Source: Verrucomicrobiota bacterium (GTDB lineage Bacteria > Verrucomicrobiota > Verrucomicrobiia > Limisphaerales > UBA8199). From it: a DNA stretch of 34,284 nt. The translations under genes were made by a program, and so were the position numbers. The notes under the pieces were generated by a model. The model worked only from the letters and a program-made list of their open reading frames with translations. It was not told where the DNA came from and ran no database searches. Below, in pieces: positions 1 to 7,200 of this stretch. Position 1 is the first letter of the stretch; the number at the start of each line of letters is the position of its first letter. The stretch covers positions 1 to 34,284 of the forward strand of contig JAAYVL010000180.1 in the NCBI GenBank assembly GCA_012517205.1, written 5' to 3'.

Positions 1-32
1 AACCCCCACCACCGGCTGCGGCAGTGGGGGTT
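1..32. repeat. Short hairpin at window edge, possible terminator remnant
   Basis: A perfect 9-bp inverted repeat (positions 1-9 against 24-32) encloses a GC-rich 14-base loop. Only a short, interrupted T run follows, so it is at best a weak intrinsic terminator of a gene lying left of the window. Positions 33-257 hold no convincing gene; a 66-codon frame there has no recognisable protein character. Confidence 0.35.
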
Positions 33-257
33 CGTAAGCTTTTATGAAAGGCTACAACCCGACTGCCGCGCGGCACAGCAGCAGCGCGCTCTTAAGCAGC
101 AGGTTTAAATTGCCATTCATGCCCCGCAACTTAACCGCTTCTCCCGCCGGGCGCAAGTGTTTTTTCAGGAAGCCGTCGCAAGAGCCGAAATTTGGGTTTA
201 GCGGGCAAGAATTATCCGTGTCTTCCCGGGGCCTTTTGTGGTAACTATCCCGGCATT

Positions 258-1682
258 ATGGAATACGAAGCGGTTATTGGGCTGGAAACCCACGTGCAGC
301 TTAAGACAAAGTCCAAGATGTGGTGCGGCTGCGCCAACGAGTTCGGCGCTCCGCCCAACACCCATGTTTGCCCGGTGTGTCTGGGCCTGCCCGGCGTCTT
401 GCCCGTCGCCAACGAAGAGGCGCTGCGCCTGACTGCGCTGAGCGGGTTCCTGCTTAACTGCACCGTGAACCGCTACGTTAAGTTCGACCGGAAGAACTAT
501 TTTTACCCGGACGTTTCCAAAAACTACCAACTCACCCAGCATGAGCACCCCTCGACCCGAAATGGCTGCGTCGAGTTCGAGTTTCAGGGCGGCCTTGCGA
601 GGGTGCGCATCATCCAGGCCCACCTTGAGGAGGATGTTGGCAAAAACTTTCACTTTGACCGCGAAAGCGGGGTGGACTTTAACCGCGCGGGCGTGCCGCT
701 GATGGAGATTGTTACCGAGCCGGACATTACCAGTGCGGAAATGGCCTACGAATACCTTAACGCCCTTAAGGACATTCTGGTCTATGGTGGCGTGAGCGAT
801 TGCGATATGGAGAAAGGCATGGTGCGCTGCGACGTTAACGTGAGCGTGCGTCCCCGTGGCCAGGACCGGCTTGGCGCCCGGGTCGAAATCAAGAACATGA
901 ACAGTTTCAGCGGCGTGCGCAAAGCGTTGGAATACGAAATTCCGCGCCAGGTCAAGGTGCTCGAACAAGGCGGGCAACTCATCCAATCTACCCGCCGTTG
1001 GAACGATGTGGCAGGCATCACCGAGGAAATGCGCACCAAGGAGCACGTGCATGATTACCGCTATTTTCCCGAACCGGACTTGATGCCTTTCCAGCTAAGC
1101 GATGCGTGGCTGGCTGAGGTGAAGAGCCGGGTGGTGGAGTTGCCATTGGCCCGCAAGCAACGCTTCATGCGTGACTATCAACTGCCCGCCCCCGACGCGC
1201 AGACTTTCGTCTGGGACGTGCCCCTGGGAAATTACTTCGAAGGCATAGCCCGGCAGGCCAGGAACCCCAAAGCCGCCGCCAACTGGGTCATCAACAACTT
1301 GCGCGCTCAGCTCACCGAGGCGGGCACCACGCTGGCCGACTTGAAATTTCCGCCTACCGGCATCCTGGAGTTAATCGACCTGGTGGACAGTGGCAAGATT
1401 AGCAGCCGCATTGCGCAGGAGGTTTTCGGGGAAATGTTCGCCACCGGCCAGTCCCCGGGCCAGATTGTAGAGAAGAAGGGCCTGGTGCAGGTAAGCGATG
1501 CGGGTGCCCTCGAACAGTTCTGCGATCAGGCCATCGCCGCCCATCCCGGCCCCGTTGCCGATTTCAAGGCTGGCAAGGCCGCCGCCTTGAACTTCCTCAA
1601 AGGCCAGGTCATGAAGCTCAGTAAAGGTAAAGCCAACCCCGCGCTTGTCGGCGAAATCCTCGAACGCAAGCTCAAGGGTTGA
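258..1682 (+). CDS. gatB: Aspartyl/glutamyl-tRNA(Asn/Gln) amidotransferase subunit B
   Basis: GatB activates misacylated Glu-tRNA(Gln) or Asp-tRNA(Asn), and GatCAB then amidates it with ammonia from GatA, in the cytoplasm. The 474-residue product has the family's usual length. It opens with MEYEAVIGLETHVQL, followed by the cysteine-rich HVCPVCLGLPGVLPVAN segment, the FDRKNYFYPDVSKNYQ block, the VEIKNMNSFSGVRKALEYE block and a C-terminal GatB/YqeY helical domain ending near ALNFLKGQVMKLSKGKANP. The frame is open upstream to 192, but 258 is chosen because homology begins exactly there. No clear ribosome-binding site precedes it. gatA and gatC are not adjacent inside the window, so gatB is either alone or more than 240 bases from them. 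Confidence 0.97.
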   Translation: MEYEAVIGLETHVQLKTKSKMWCGCANEFGAPPNTHVCPVCLGLPGVLPVANEEALRLTALSGFLLNCTVNRYVKFDRKNYFYPDVSKNYQLTQHEHPSTRNGCVEFEFQGGLARVRIIQAHLEEDVGKNFHFDRESGVDFNRAGVPLMEIVTEPDITSAEMAYEYLNALKDILVYGGVSDCDMEKGMVRCDVNVSVRPRGQDRLGARVEIKNMNSFSGVRKALEYEIPRQVKVLEQGGQLIQSTRRWNDVAGITEEMRTKEHVHDYRYFPEPDLMPFQLSDAWLAEVKSRVVELPLARKQRFMRDYQLPAPDAQTFVWDVPLGNYFEGIARQARNPKAAANWVINNLRAQLTEAGTTLADLKFPPTGILELIDLVDSGKISSRIAQEVFGEMFATGQSPGQIVEKKGLVQVSDAGALEQFCDQAIAAHPGPVADFKAGKAAALNFLKGQVMKLSKGKANPALVGEILERKLKG

Positions 1683-1803
1683 ACGAGCGGCTTTATAAGC
1701 CTGCTTGCGTTATAGCTTCAACTGGCAGCGTAGGTGCGTCAAAAAGCTTCGGGGGATAAAGCCACAGGCAGGTCATCGCAATCCGCGATAACACCCACTG
1801 CAC

Positions 1804-1840
1804 CCTCCCGGGAGATAGTCAGAGAACTATCCCCGGGAGG
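1804..1840. terminator. Inverted repeat between convergent gatB and leuB
   Basis: A 15-16 bp stem with one bulged base (arms 1804-1819 and 1826-1840) and a 6-base loop sits in the 209-base gap between two genes transcribed toward each other. On the + strand it is followed only by TTT. The position fits a bidirectional terminator, but the short T tract makes strict intrinsic termination uncertain. Confidence 0.55.
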
Positions 1841-1891
1841 TTTGGGCTCATGTCAGGGCTTACGGGGGCAGAGCTTTCCCTCGACTTGGTT

Positions 1892-2950
1892 TTATAGCGC
1901 CCCCGCAACCAAGTCTCCGACCTGAGAGGTGTTGAAGCCCATCTTGCCCGCGGCTAGGTCCTTTATCTTCTCGCGGGTGATTTTGATGACGGCGTTTTCG
2001 ATGGCTTGAGCGGCTTTGGTTTCACCCAGAAAATCCAGCATCATTTGGCCGGCGCAGATGGCCGCCAGCGGGTTGATAACTCCCTGGCCGGTGTATTTGG
2101 GAGCGCTGCCGCCAATCGGCTCGAACATACTCGTGCCTTTCGGGTTGATGTTGCCGCCTGCGGCAATGCCCATGCCGCCTTGCACCATCGCGCCCAGGTC
2201 GGTGATGATGTCTCCGAACATATTATCGGTCACGATGACATCGAACCATTCGGGATTCTTGACAAACCACATGGTGGTGGCGTCCACGTGCGCGTAGTCA
2301 CGCTTGATATCAGGGTAATCTTTCTGTCCGATTTCGTGGAAGGCGCGCTCCCAGAGATCGAACGCGAAGGTCAGCACGTTGGTTTTGCCGCAGAGCGTCA
2401 GCTTCTTTTCTTTGTTGCGTTTGCGGGTGAGGTCGAAAGCATAGCGCAAGCAGCGCTCGACTCCGGGACGAGTGCTGATGCTTGCCTGCAGCGCAACTTC
2501 GTGGGGCGAGCCTTTGTAGGTGAACCCGCCCGAGCCGGTGTAAAGCCCTTCATTATTTTCACGCACAACCACGAAGTCAATGTGTTCGGGTTTCTTGTTC
2601 TTGAGCGGACAGAAGCGCTCGTCGTAAAGCTTGACCGGCCGCAGGTTGATATATTGTTCCAATTCGAAGCGGATGCGCAGCAGGATGCCCTTTTCCAGTA
2701 TGCCCGGCTGCACGTCCGGGTGGCCGATGGCACCCAATAGAATAGCCGGGAACTTCCGCAGTTCTGCCAGCACGCTGTCGGGCAGCGCTTCTTTCGTGCG
2801 CAGATACCGATCGCCGCCCAGGTCGTAGTCGGTGTAGTTGAGCTTGAGATTGAATTTTTTCGCGGCAACATTGAGGACTTTAATAGTTTCGCGGACCACT
2901 TCTGGCCCTGTTCCGTCGCCGCCGATGACTGCAATATTATAACTTTTCAT
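1892..2950 (-). CDS. leuB: 3-isopropylmalate dehydrogenase-type enzyme
   Basis: This is an NAD-dependent beta-decarboxylating dehydrogenase of the isopropylmalate/isocitrate/tartrate family. The best reading is LeuB, which oxidises 3-isopropylmalate in leucine synthesis. The 352-residue product shows the N-terminal nucleotide-fold motif [13 protein letters not shown], the substrate-site [12 protein letters not shown] segment, [13 protein letters not shown], the catalytic Lys/Asp region (CGKTNVLT and [11 protein letters not shown]), the metal-site [15 protein letters not shown] signature, and the [17 protein letters not shown] cofactor loop. The frame extends to 3007, but 2950 (MKSYNIAV) matches the family N-terminus. 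No leuC or leuD is nearby, so isocitrate or homoisocitrate as substrate cannot be excluded. A small hairpin (2965-2980) lies just upstream of the chosen start. Confidence 0.8.
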   Translation of the reverse strand: MKSYNIAVIGGDGTGPEVVRETIKVLNVAAKKFNLKLNYTDYDLGGDRYLRTKEALPDSVLAELRKFPAILLGAIGHPDVQPGILEKGILLRIRFELEQYINLRPVKLYDERFCPLKNKKPEHIDFVVVRENNEGLYTGSGGFTYKGSPHEVALQASISTRPGVERCLRYAFDLTRKRNKEKKLTLCGKTNVLTFAFDLWERAFHEIGQKDYPDIKRDYAHVDATTMWFVKNPEWFDVIVTDNMFGDIITDLGAMVQGGMGIAAGGNINPKGTSMFEPIGGSAPKYTGQGVINPLAAICAGQMMLDFLGETKAAQAIENAVIKITREKIKDLAAGKMGFNTSQVGDLVAGAL

Positions 2951-3268
2951 ATGCTTATCTATATCCCGCGTTTTGGCGGGAAATGAAAAACTAGTCGCTT
3001 CCATCATGAAGGCAAGAATATAGCCATGACTTTTTATGGCGTTGCCAGAGCTTAGCCTGCATCCGCCGCATTTTTAGTGTGTCAGTGTGGGAAAGGTTAG
3101 CTCACATATCCATTTTCAACGTGTTTGCCGGGTAAAGTCGGCGGTATCCGACGGTAACCTCCGTAGAAACTGCGTGGGGCGTGGGCTGTTAGCAGGCACG
3201 CAAGCGCTTTGGGCCGGGTAGGGATCGGTTGGCTCTATCGGTGGGCCAGCCTACATTCTATGACAGGG
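2951..3268. other. Intergenic stretch without a gene
   Basis: These 318 bases separate the leuB start from the ispA stop. There is a GCCAT...ATGGC repeat around a T run near 3024 and a small stem at 3137-3152. No tRNA-like cloverleaf, convincing promoter or conserved ORF was seen. The leuB promoter should lie here, but I could not pick a good -35/-10 pair. Confidence 0.4.
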
Positions 3269-4195
3269 CTAGTGGTCCCGGCGCAAAAGGAATTCGGCCA
3301 GAGCTGCCAGAGCCCTGGCGTGGCCTTTAAATCCCCGGAGGGCTGCGAAAGCGCGGCGGGTTAACTGGTCGGCGATTCGGCGTGAGCGGTCCAATCCGAG
3401 GAGGGCGGGATAGGTGGCTTTTTGCGCCCGGGGGTCCTTGCCGGCGGTCTTGCCGAGTTTCTCGCTCGTTTGGGTTACGTCCAGAATATCGTCAATCACT
3501 TGGAACGCCAGGCCCACATTGGAGCCGAAGGTGGTGAGCGCTTGCAGTTGGGCGGGTGTGCAGTTGGCACTCATCCCCCCGAGTCGGACCGAACAAGCGA
3601 GGAGGGCCGAGGTTTTTCGCTCATGGATGTAACGAAGTTGTTGGGCGGAAATGCGTTTTCCTTCGCTTTCCAAATCGGCTACCTGTCCGGCGATTAACTG
3701 GAGCGAGCCCGCGGCGCGGGCCAGTTCCAAGATAATGGTCTGATGCGAATAGCGAGGCCAGCCCCGGCAGCCGGCGGCAATTTCAAAGGCCTGGGTTAGC
3801 AGGGCGTCCCCGGCGAGCACGGCAATTCCTTCGCCAAATACTTTGTGGCTGGTGAGTTTGCCGCGCCGATAATCGTCATCGTCCATGGCTGGCAGGTCGT
3901 CATGAACGAGCGAATAGGTGTGGATGCATTCGACAGCGCACGCCAAGGGCAGCGCTTCGGCTTCGTCGCCGCCGGCGGCGACAGCGGCGGCGAGGCACAG
4001 AGCGGGGCGAATGCGCTTGCCGCCGGCAAAGATCGAGTAGCGCATGGCGCGGTGGATGGTGGCGGGTTTGGCAGTCGCGGCCGGCAGGAAAAGGTCGAGG
4101 GCGCGATCCACAAGGGCGACGCGCGTGGCGAGGTATTCCGGCAGGTTGAACGCTTGAGCCGTAACAGAACCGGGACGCTTCATAGAGCCAGACAT
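3269..4195 (-). CDS. ispA: Polyprenyl (farnesyl/geranylgeranyl) diphosphate synthase
   Basis: This is a trans-isoprenyl diphosphate synthase that condenses DMAPP or allylic diphosphates with IPP to make C15-C20 precursors in the cytoplasm. The 308-residue protein has the GGKRIRPAL substrate motif, the first aspartate-rich motif (LVHDDLPAMDDDDYRRG), GDALLTQAFE, and the second aspartate-rich motif (FQVIDDILDVT) followed by KLGKTAGKD. The insertion in the first motif (DDxxxxD spacing) and the length are typical of the bacterial IspA subgroup; chain length cannot be fixed from sequence. A second in-frame ATG at 4183 is an alternative start; neither has a clear ribosome-binding site. The gene is divergent from rpoZ. 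Neither dxs nor xseB, the usual partners of ispA, is adjacent. Confidence 0.88.
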   Translation of the reverse strand: MSGSMKRPGSVTAQAFNLPEYLATRVALVDRALDLFLPAATAKPATIHRAMRYSIFAGGKRIRPALCLAAAVAAGGDEAEALPLACAVECIHTYSLVHDDLPAMDDDDYRRGKLTSHKVFGEGIAVLAGDALLTQAFEIAAGCRGWPRYSHQTIILELARAAGSLQLIAGQVADLESEGKRISAQQLRYIHERKTSALLACSVRLGGMSANCTPAQLQALTTFGSNVGLAFQVIDDILDVTQTSEKLGKTAGKDPRAQKATYPALLGLDRSRRIADQLTRRAFAALRGFKGHARALAALAEFLLRRDH

Positions 4196-4256
4196 GCGTG
4201 CTTATCGTAGCCAAATCCGGAGGCAGCGGCAACCATTCAAAATTGAAATATTTGTA

Positions 4257-4284
4257 TTGCGTTGGCGGGGGCAGGTGTTAACAT
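4257..4284 (+). promoter_or_regulatory. Candidate sigma-70 promoter for rpoZ-smpB
   Basis: TTGCGT (4257-4262) and TAACAT (4279-4284) are separated by 16 bases in the AT-richer divergent gap before rpoZ. Both hexamers match consensus at four positions. The position, about 28 bases before the rpoZ start, is suitable. Pattern matching only. Confidence 0.4.
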
Positions 4285-4311
4285 ACACCGCTTTATTTTG
4301 GACACTAAGTC

Positions 4312-4566
4312 TTGAACGCTCAACTAGTAAAAATGGCACTGGAGAAGGTGGGTAATCCCAACCTTCTGGTCAACCTGATTTCCCGGCGCGTGCGCCAGCT
4401 CTCTTCGGGTGGGGGCAAGATGGGCCGCCCGCTCCTGGCGGATGTGGGACAACTGGGAGCGGCGGACATTGCGCTGCGCGAAATCGCCGAGGACAAAATA
4501 GGGTATGAAATGCCGGAGTGGTCGGCATTAGTGCGGCCGGGCCCCAAGAAGCGCGGGCGGCGTTAG
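4312..4566 (+). CDS. rpoZ: DNA-directed RNA polymerase omega subunit
   Basis: Omega is the small chaperone-like subunit that helps the beta-prime subunit fold into core RNA polymerase. The 84-residue product has the family's expected pattern: an N-terminal helix region (LVKMALEKVGNPNLLVNLISRR), a VRQLSSGG segment, a PLLADVGQLGAADIALREIAEDKI block, and a basic tail. TTG at 4312 is preferred as start because the residues before the internal ATG at 4333 look like genuine family N-terminus. No strong ribosome-binding site is visible. It sits directly before smpB on the same strand, so the two are probably co-transcribed. Confidence 0.85.
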   Translation: MNAQLVKMALEKVGNPNLLVNLISRRVRQLSSGGGKMGRPLLADVGQLGAADIALREIAEDKIGYEMPEWSALVRPGPKKRGRR

Positions 4567-4612
4567 GGGTTGCCGCGGAAGCGGCGGGAGGGACGAATCG
4601 GCCAGCGAAGGA

Positions 4613-4634
4613 GGGGCGGCGGAAACGCCGCTCC
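4613..4634 (+). other. GAAA-tetraloop hairpin between rpoZ and smpB
   Basis: A 9-bp GC-rich stem (4613-4621 with 4626-4634, one G-U pair) is closed by a GAAA tetraloop, a very stable RNA fold of the GNRA class. No T tract follows, so it is probably not an intrinsic terminator. It could be an mRNA stabiliser or processing site between the two cistrons. Function is unproven. Confidence 0.45.
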
Positions 4635-4656
4635 CGGAGTGAGTTGTGTTGATTTT

Positions 4657-5112
4657 ATGGCCGATATTCTGACTAACCCCAAAGCGCGGCGGGATTTTCA
4701 TATCCTTGAGATTTTCGAGGCTGGGATCGTGCTGCGTGGCACCGAGGTCAAGGCTCTGCGCGCGGGCAAGGGGCAGATTAGTGATGCGTTCGCGCGGGTG
4801 GAGAATAACGAGGCGTGGCTCTACAACGCGCACATTGACGAGTATTCTCACGGAAATCTGTTGAATCACCTGCCCAAAGCGCCGCGCAAGCTGCTATTGC
4901 ACAAACCGGAAATTCGGAAGCTGTTCGGCCTGGCGGCGATCAAAGGCAATGCGCTGGTGCCGCTGGCCTTTTATTGGAAGAATGGGAAGGTCAAGGTGGC
5001 CTTGGCGGTGGGCAAGGGGAAAGTCCAGTATGATAAACGCGAGGATTTAAAACGACGGGAAGCTGACCGCGAACTCAAGCGGGCTACCATGCGGCGGTTC
5101 AAGCGGAATTAA
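4657..5112 (+). CDS. smpB: SsrA-binding protein SmpB
   Basis: SmpB binds tmRNA and is required for rescue of stalled ribosomes by trans-translation. The 151-residue product has the expected length and family signatures: N-terminal NPKARRDFHILEIFEAGIVLRGTEVKALR, the AWLYNAHIDEYSHGN strand, the RKLLLHKPEI helix start, LVPLAFYWKNGKVKVALAVGKGK, and a lysine/arginine-rich C-terminal tail (YDKREDLKRREADRELKRA). The frame extends upstream to 4570, but ATG 4657 (MADILTNPKARRDFH) matches the family start. No ssrA gene is recognisable in this window. Confidence 0.96.
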   Translation: MADILTNPKARRDFHILEIFEAGIVLRGTEVKALRAGKGQISDAFARVENNEAWLYNAHIDEYSHGNLLNHLPKAPRKLLLHKPEIRKLFGLAAIKGNALVPLAFYWKNGKVKVALAVGKGKVQYDKREDLKRREADRELKRATMRRFKRN

Positions 5113-5184
5113 CACGTGAGAAACTGGTTGCATTTTGTTGTGGCGCATGAATTAAATGGCCGGGTAAAACGTCCATCATAACCC

Positions 5185-7164
5185 ATGCTTCCGCGAATCT
5201 GGCTAAGTACTATATCGAAGGCAACGGTGGCGGTTGCGCTGCTGCTGATTTCATCCACCGGTTGTCAACATTCTCCAACCAAGGAGCCAACTCCGCGCTC
5301 GCCCCGGTATAGTGAATCCTACGATTCTGAGATTAAAGAAGTGTTAGACTTGGCCGGCAAAGGCCGCTGGGAGGAAGCGCAAACCAAGGCCGACGCGTTA
5401 CGGGAAATGGCACCCAACAATTCGCTGGTCGAGCGGCTTCACGGCTGGGTCCTCCAAGCTGCGCATCAGCGCCGGGAGCAGGCGTTGGAAAACGATATTC
5501 GGGAAATTGACGCAAAGAACTCGGTCTTCAGCCCCACCATTTCGAGTCTGCTGAAGGAGAACCGGGATCGCGGCCTGCCCGCCAAGAAAGACGTGCGCGA
5601 TGCGGTAGATCGCATCGAGAACGCGCTTTGGGTTCCGGAGACTTACGGCAAGACGGTGCGGGAGAAGGGGCCGCTGTTCGAGTTCGAGAGCGAAAAGGGT
5701 CGGATGGTAAAAGTGTTGGAGAAGGAGGTGACGGTGCACTTGGACAATGTCCCGCTCGAAACCATGCTCATCAATCTCAGCCAGACGGCGGGAGTGAACA
5801 TTGTAGCGGACAAATCGCTGGCGGCACTGAAACAATCGTTAAGCGTCAATCTGGACAAAGTGCGGTTGGGAGAATTTCTCCGCTATGTCGGTCGCAACTA
5901 CGAGTTGCAGTTCCAGGTGGGAGATGATCTGGTTTGGGTGGTGGATGCCAAAGACCCCAAACGACTGATGGAGGAGACCCGCTTTTACCGCTTGCGCAAA
6001 GGATTTGTGTTGCCGGCGGAGTTCGGTGCGCCGGAAGCCACCCGAACAAAGACCACCGCCGGGGCTACGGTCACCACCACCGAAGTTCAGAAGCTCCAGA
6101 GGTTCGTCAACGATCAGGCGCCCGACCTCCCGGCCCTGGAGCGGGCGATTACCAACCTGTTCACTGGCTCCAAGTATATGATTGATTATGAGCGAAACCT
6201 GGTCGTCGCCCGCGGTACGCCGGAGCAACTGAGCGTGATGGAGAACATTATCAAGGAATTCGACCGTCCGATTCAGCAGGTGTTGATTGAAGCCCGGTTT
6301 ATCACCGTTTCCAAGCCAGCATTTCTGCAACTGGGGGTGCTGTGGCAAACTGGTCCGCGAGGAGCTACCAATGTCATGCCACAGGATTTCACCGGATTGG
6401 TAAACAACCGGAACTTCCCTCATTCCCTGTCTGCTTCTGGCTCGGTAAATCCAGCGGTGGGGAAAGGGATTTCGGAGGTATTCACTAATGTGCTGGGAGC
6501 TTCGGATCTGAGCGCCACTATCAGTGCGTTGGAACAAAGCGGGGAAAGTCAAACTTTGAGCGCACCGCGGCTGACGGTGCTCAACAATCGCCCCGCCTTC
6601 GTCAGCGATGGCTTGGTGCAGTACTATTACGAGGAATACAGCGTTTCGGCCACCGTACAGCAGTATTTCAGTGCCTCCTCGATTTACCCCAGCGGCAAGC
6701 CGTCGAAGATTACGGCCGGCGCAGAGTTAAATGTCCTGGCCAGCGTAAGCGGCGACGGTGAAAGCATCCTTTTGGCCTTGAACCCGAAGGTGAACACGGA
6801 GGTATTGCTGCAAACCTACACCACGGTGAGCCAGGTCAACGCCCAGGGCAATGCGACCAGCAGTTTCGATATCAAACTTCCGACCTACCGCACGCAGGAA
6901 CTGTCCACGCGCGTGGCCATCAAATCAGGTGAGACGGTGGTCATGGGCGGAGTGCTGGAGCGGGAGAAGTCCACCTACGTTGAATCCGTGCCGGTGCTGG
7001 GGGATATCCCGATTTTGGGCGCGTTTTTCCGGCGCCGGACGGAGCGGGATATTCCGCGCTACCTGCTGGTTTTCGTGACGGCTACGATTGTTAAGGACAC
7101 GGGCGAATTCCTGGTTTACGACAACGATAATTCCGCCACGGATGCAACGGCGGTCTCAAAATAG
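5185..7164 (+). CDS. Outer-membrane secretin, lipoprotein (PilQ/GspD-like)
   Basis: The secretin ring is the outer-membrane pore of type IV pilus and type II secretion machines. The 659-residue product begins with a signal peptide ending in STGC, so Cys27 is a probable lipidation site, which would let it reach the outer membrane without a separate pilotin. Residues about 45-150 look helical and TPR-like. An STN/N0-type domain follows at about 180-255 (EVTVHLDNVPLETMLINLSQ), then an N1/NolW-like segment at about 312-365 (RNLVVARGTPEQL). The secretin core spans about 365-640 and includes the hallmark VPVLGDIPILGAFF at 602-615 and a conserved end (RYLLVFVTATIVKD). It is the first gene of a five-gene operon; a 72-base gap after smpB should hold the promoter. 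In Akkermansia the comparable position is Amuc_1098 (recalled, not searched). Confidence 0.88.
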   Translation: MLPRIWLSTISKATVAVALLLISSTGCQHSPTKEPTPRSPRYSESYDSEIKEVLDLAGKGRWEEAQTKADALREMAPNNSLVERLHGWVLQAAHQRREQALENDIREIDAKNSVFSPTISSLLKENRDRGLPAKKDVRDAVDRIENALWVPETYGKTVREKGPLFEFESEKGRMVKVLEKEVTVHLDNVPLETMLINLSQTAGVNIVADKSLAALKQSLSVNLDKVRLGEFLRYVGRNYELQFQVGDDLVWVVDAKDPKRLMEETRFYRLRKGFVLPAEFGAPEATRTKTTAGATVTTTEVQKLQRFVNDQAPDLPALERAITNLFTGSKYMIDYERNLVVARGTPEQLSVMENIIKEFDRPIQQVLIEARFITVSKPAFLQLGVLWQTGPRGATNVMPQDFTGLVNNRNFPHSLSASGSVNPAVGKGISEVFTNVLGASDLSATISALEQSGESQTLSAPRLTVLNNRPAFVSDGLVQYYYEEYSVSATVQQYFSASSIYPSGKPSKITAGAELNVLASVSGDGESILLALNPKVNTEVLLQTYTTVSQVNAQGNATSSFDIKLPTYRTQELSTRVAIKSGETVVMGGVLEREKSTYVESVPVLGDIPILGAFFRRRTERDIPRYLLVFVTATIVKDTGEFLVYDNDNSATDATAVSK

Positions 7165-7200
7165 AGCAGGGGAGTTGTTCCGGGACGCTCTGCGCAGGTT

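Noticed and set aside
44-244. 66-codon frame at the left edge
   Set aside because: No ribosome-binding site, no family character, and it runs into the gatB leader.
198-1052. Minus-strand frame of 284 codons inside gatB
   Set aside because: gatB is certain over the whole span and the antisense product has no recognisable motif.
5128-5156. Promoter-like TTGCAT with ATTAAA, and a TGGCGC half of a sigma-54 site, before the secretin gene
   Set aside because: The -10 matches only three of six positions, and the sigma-54 candidate lacks the essential GC of the -12 element.
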